Assembly (NCBI GenBank): GCA_963532875.1 | Contig: CAUSLO010000009.1 | Span: 1 to 33,215, forward strand | Source of the DNA: CAUTUX01 sp963532875 | Lineage (GTDB): Bacteria > Bacillota > Clostridia > Christensenellales > CAG-917 | DNA length: 33,215 nucleotides | Reading direction: 5' to 3' | Part shown: piece after piece, positions 33,164-33,215 of the stretch | Layout: the number at the start of each line of letters is the position of its first letter | How positions within the stretch are numbered: position 1 is the stretch's first letter | Program-made: the position numbers and the translations under genes | Notes under the pieces: model-generated | The model's database searches: none | Told to the model about the DNA's origin: nothing | Seen by the model: only the letters and a program-made list of their open reading frames with translations

Positions 33164-33215
33164 GTAATTACCAAAGGAATACCCTATATTTTTTAAGATA
33201 AAGTAGCGAAAAACA

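Overview
The window comes from an AT-rich, low-GC Bacillota genome, most likely an uncultured anaerobic clostridial-type bacterium. The evidence is sigma-A promoters, GGAGG-type ribosome sites, the rpsF-ssb-rpsR gene order, pyruvate formate-lyase, an oxygen-sensitive class III ribonucleotide reductase with NrdR boxes, BioY, DegV and a type II-A CRISPR system. No rRNA or tRNA gene is visible, so the lineage cannot be fixed further.

Region 1 (1-7190) is a complete type II-A CRISPR-Cas locus read leftwards: cas9, cas1, cas2, csn2, then an array of at least 12 identical 36-bp repeats that runs off the left edge. The tracrRNA lies on the opposite strand just upstream of cas9, driven by a promoter divergent from the cas9 promoter. 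The array promoter appears to lie inside the 3' end of csn2, and a run of nine G precedes the cas9 start codon.

Region 2 (7254-17198) holds two glycyl-radical enzyme systems back to back. Leftwards: pflB, pflA, a U32 (RlhA-like) protein and pth. Rightwards: nrdD (with a fused redoxin domain), trxB (without the usual NADPH motif) and nrdG. The spacer between them carries thirteen T-tracts in helical phase (about 10.4 bp), three tandem NrdR-like boxes and a strong promoter.

Region 3 (17205-28246) is read leftwards. It has a membrane-anchored metallophosphoesterase with a small membrane protein, an intergenic stretch with a 20-bp direct repeat, and an AbiEi/AbiEii type IV toxin-antitoxin pair. 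A probable seven-gene operon follows: alpha/beta hydrolase, P1-family peptidase, GPH-type sugar symporter, a second metallophosphoesterase, BioY, a Mn-type CDF exporter and a methyltransferase. The two metallophosphoesterases are paralogues, one predicted outside and one inside the cell.

Region 4 (28392-33215) has a membrane protein whose mRNA is probably leaderless, a structured convergent spacer, a DegV protein, a small coiled-coil-like ORF divergent from rpsF-ssb-rpsR, and a secreted or anchored ComEC-like metallo-beta-lactamase-fold protein. The most unusual features are regulatory: the phased T-tract array, the promoter inside csn2, the G9 tract before cas9, the leaderless promoters, and the NrdD-redoxin/atypical TrxB operon.
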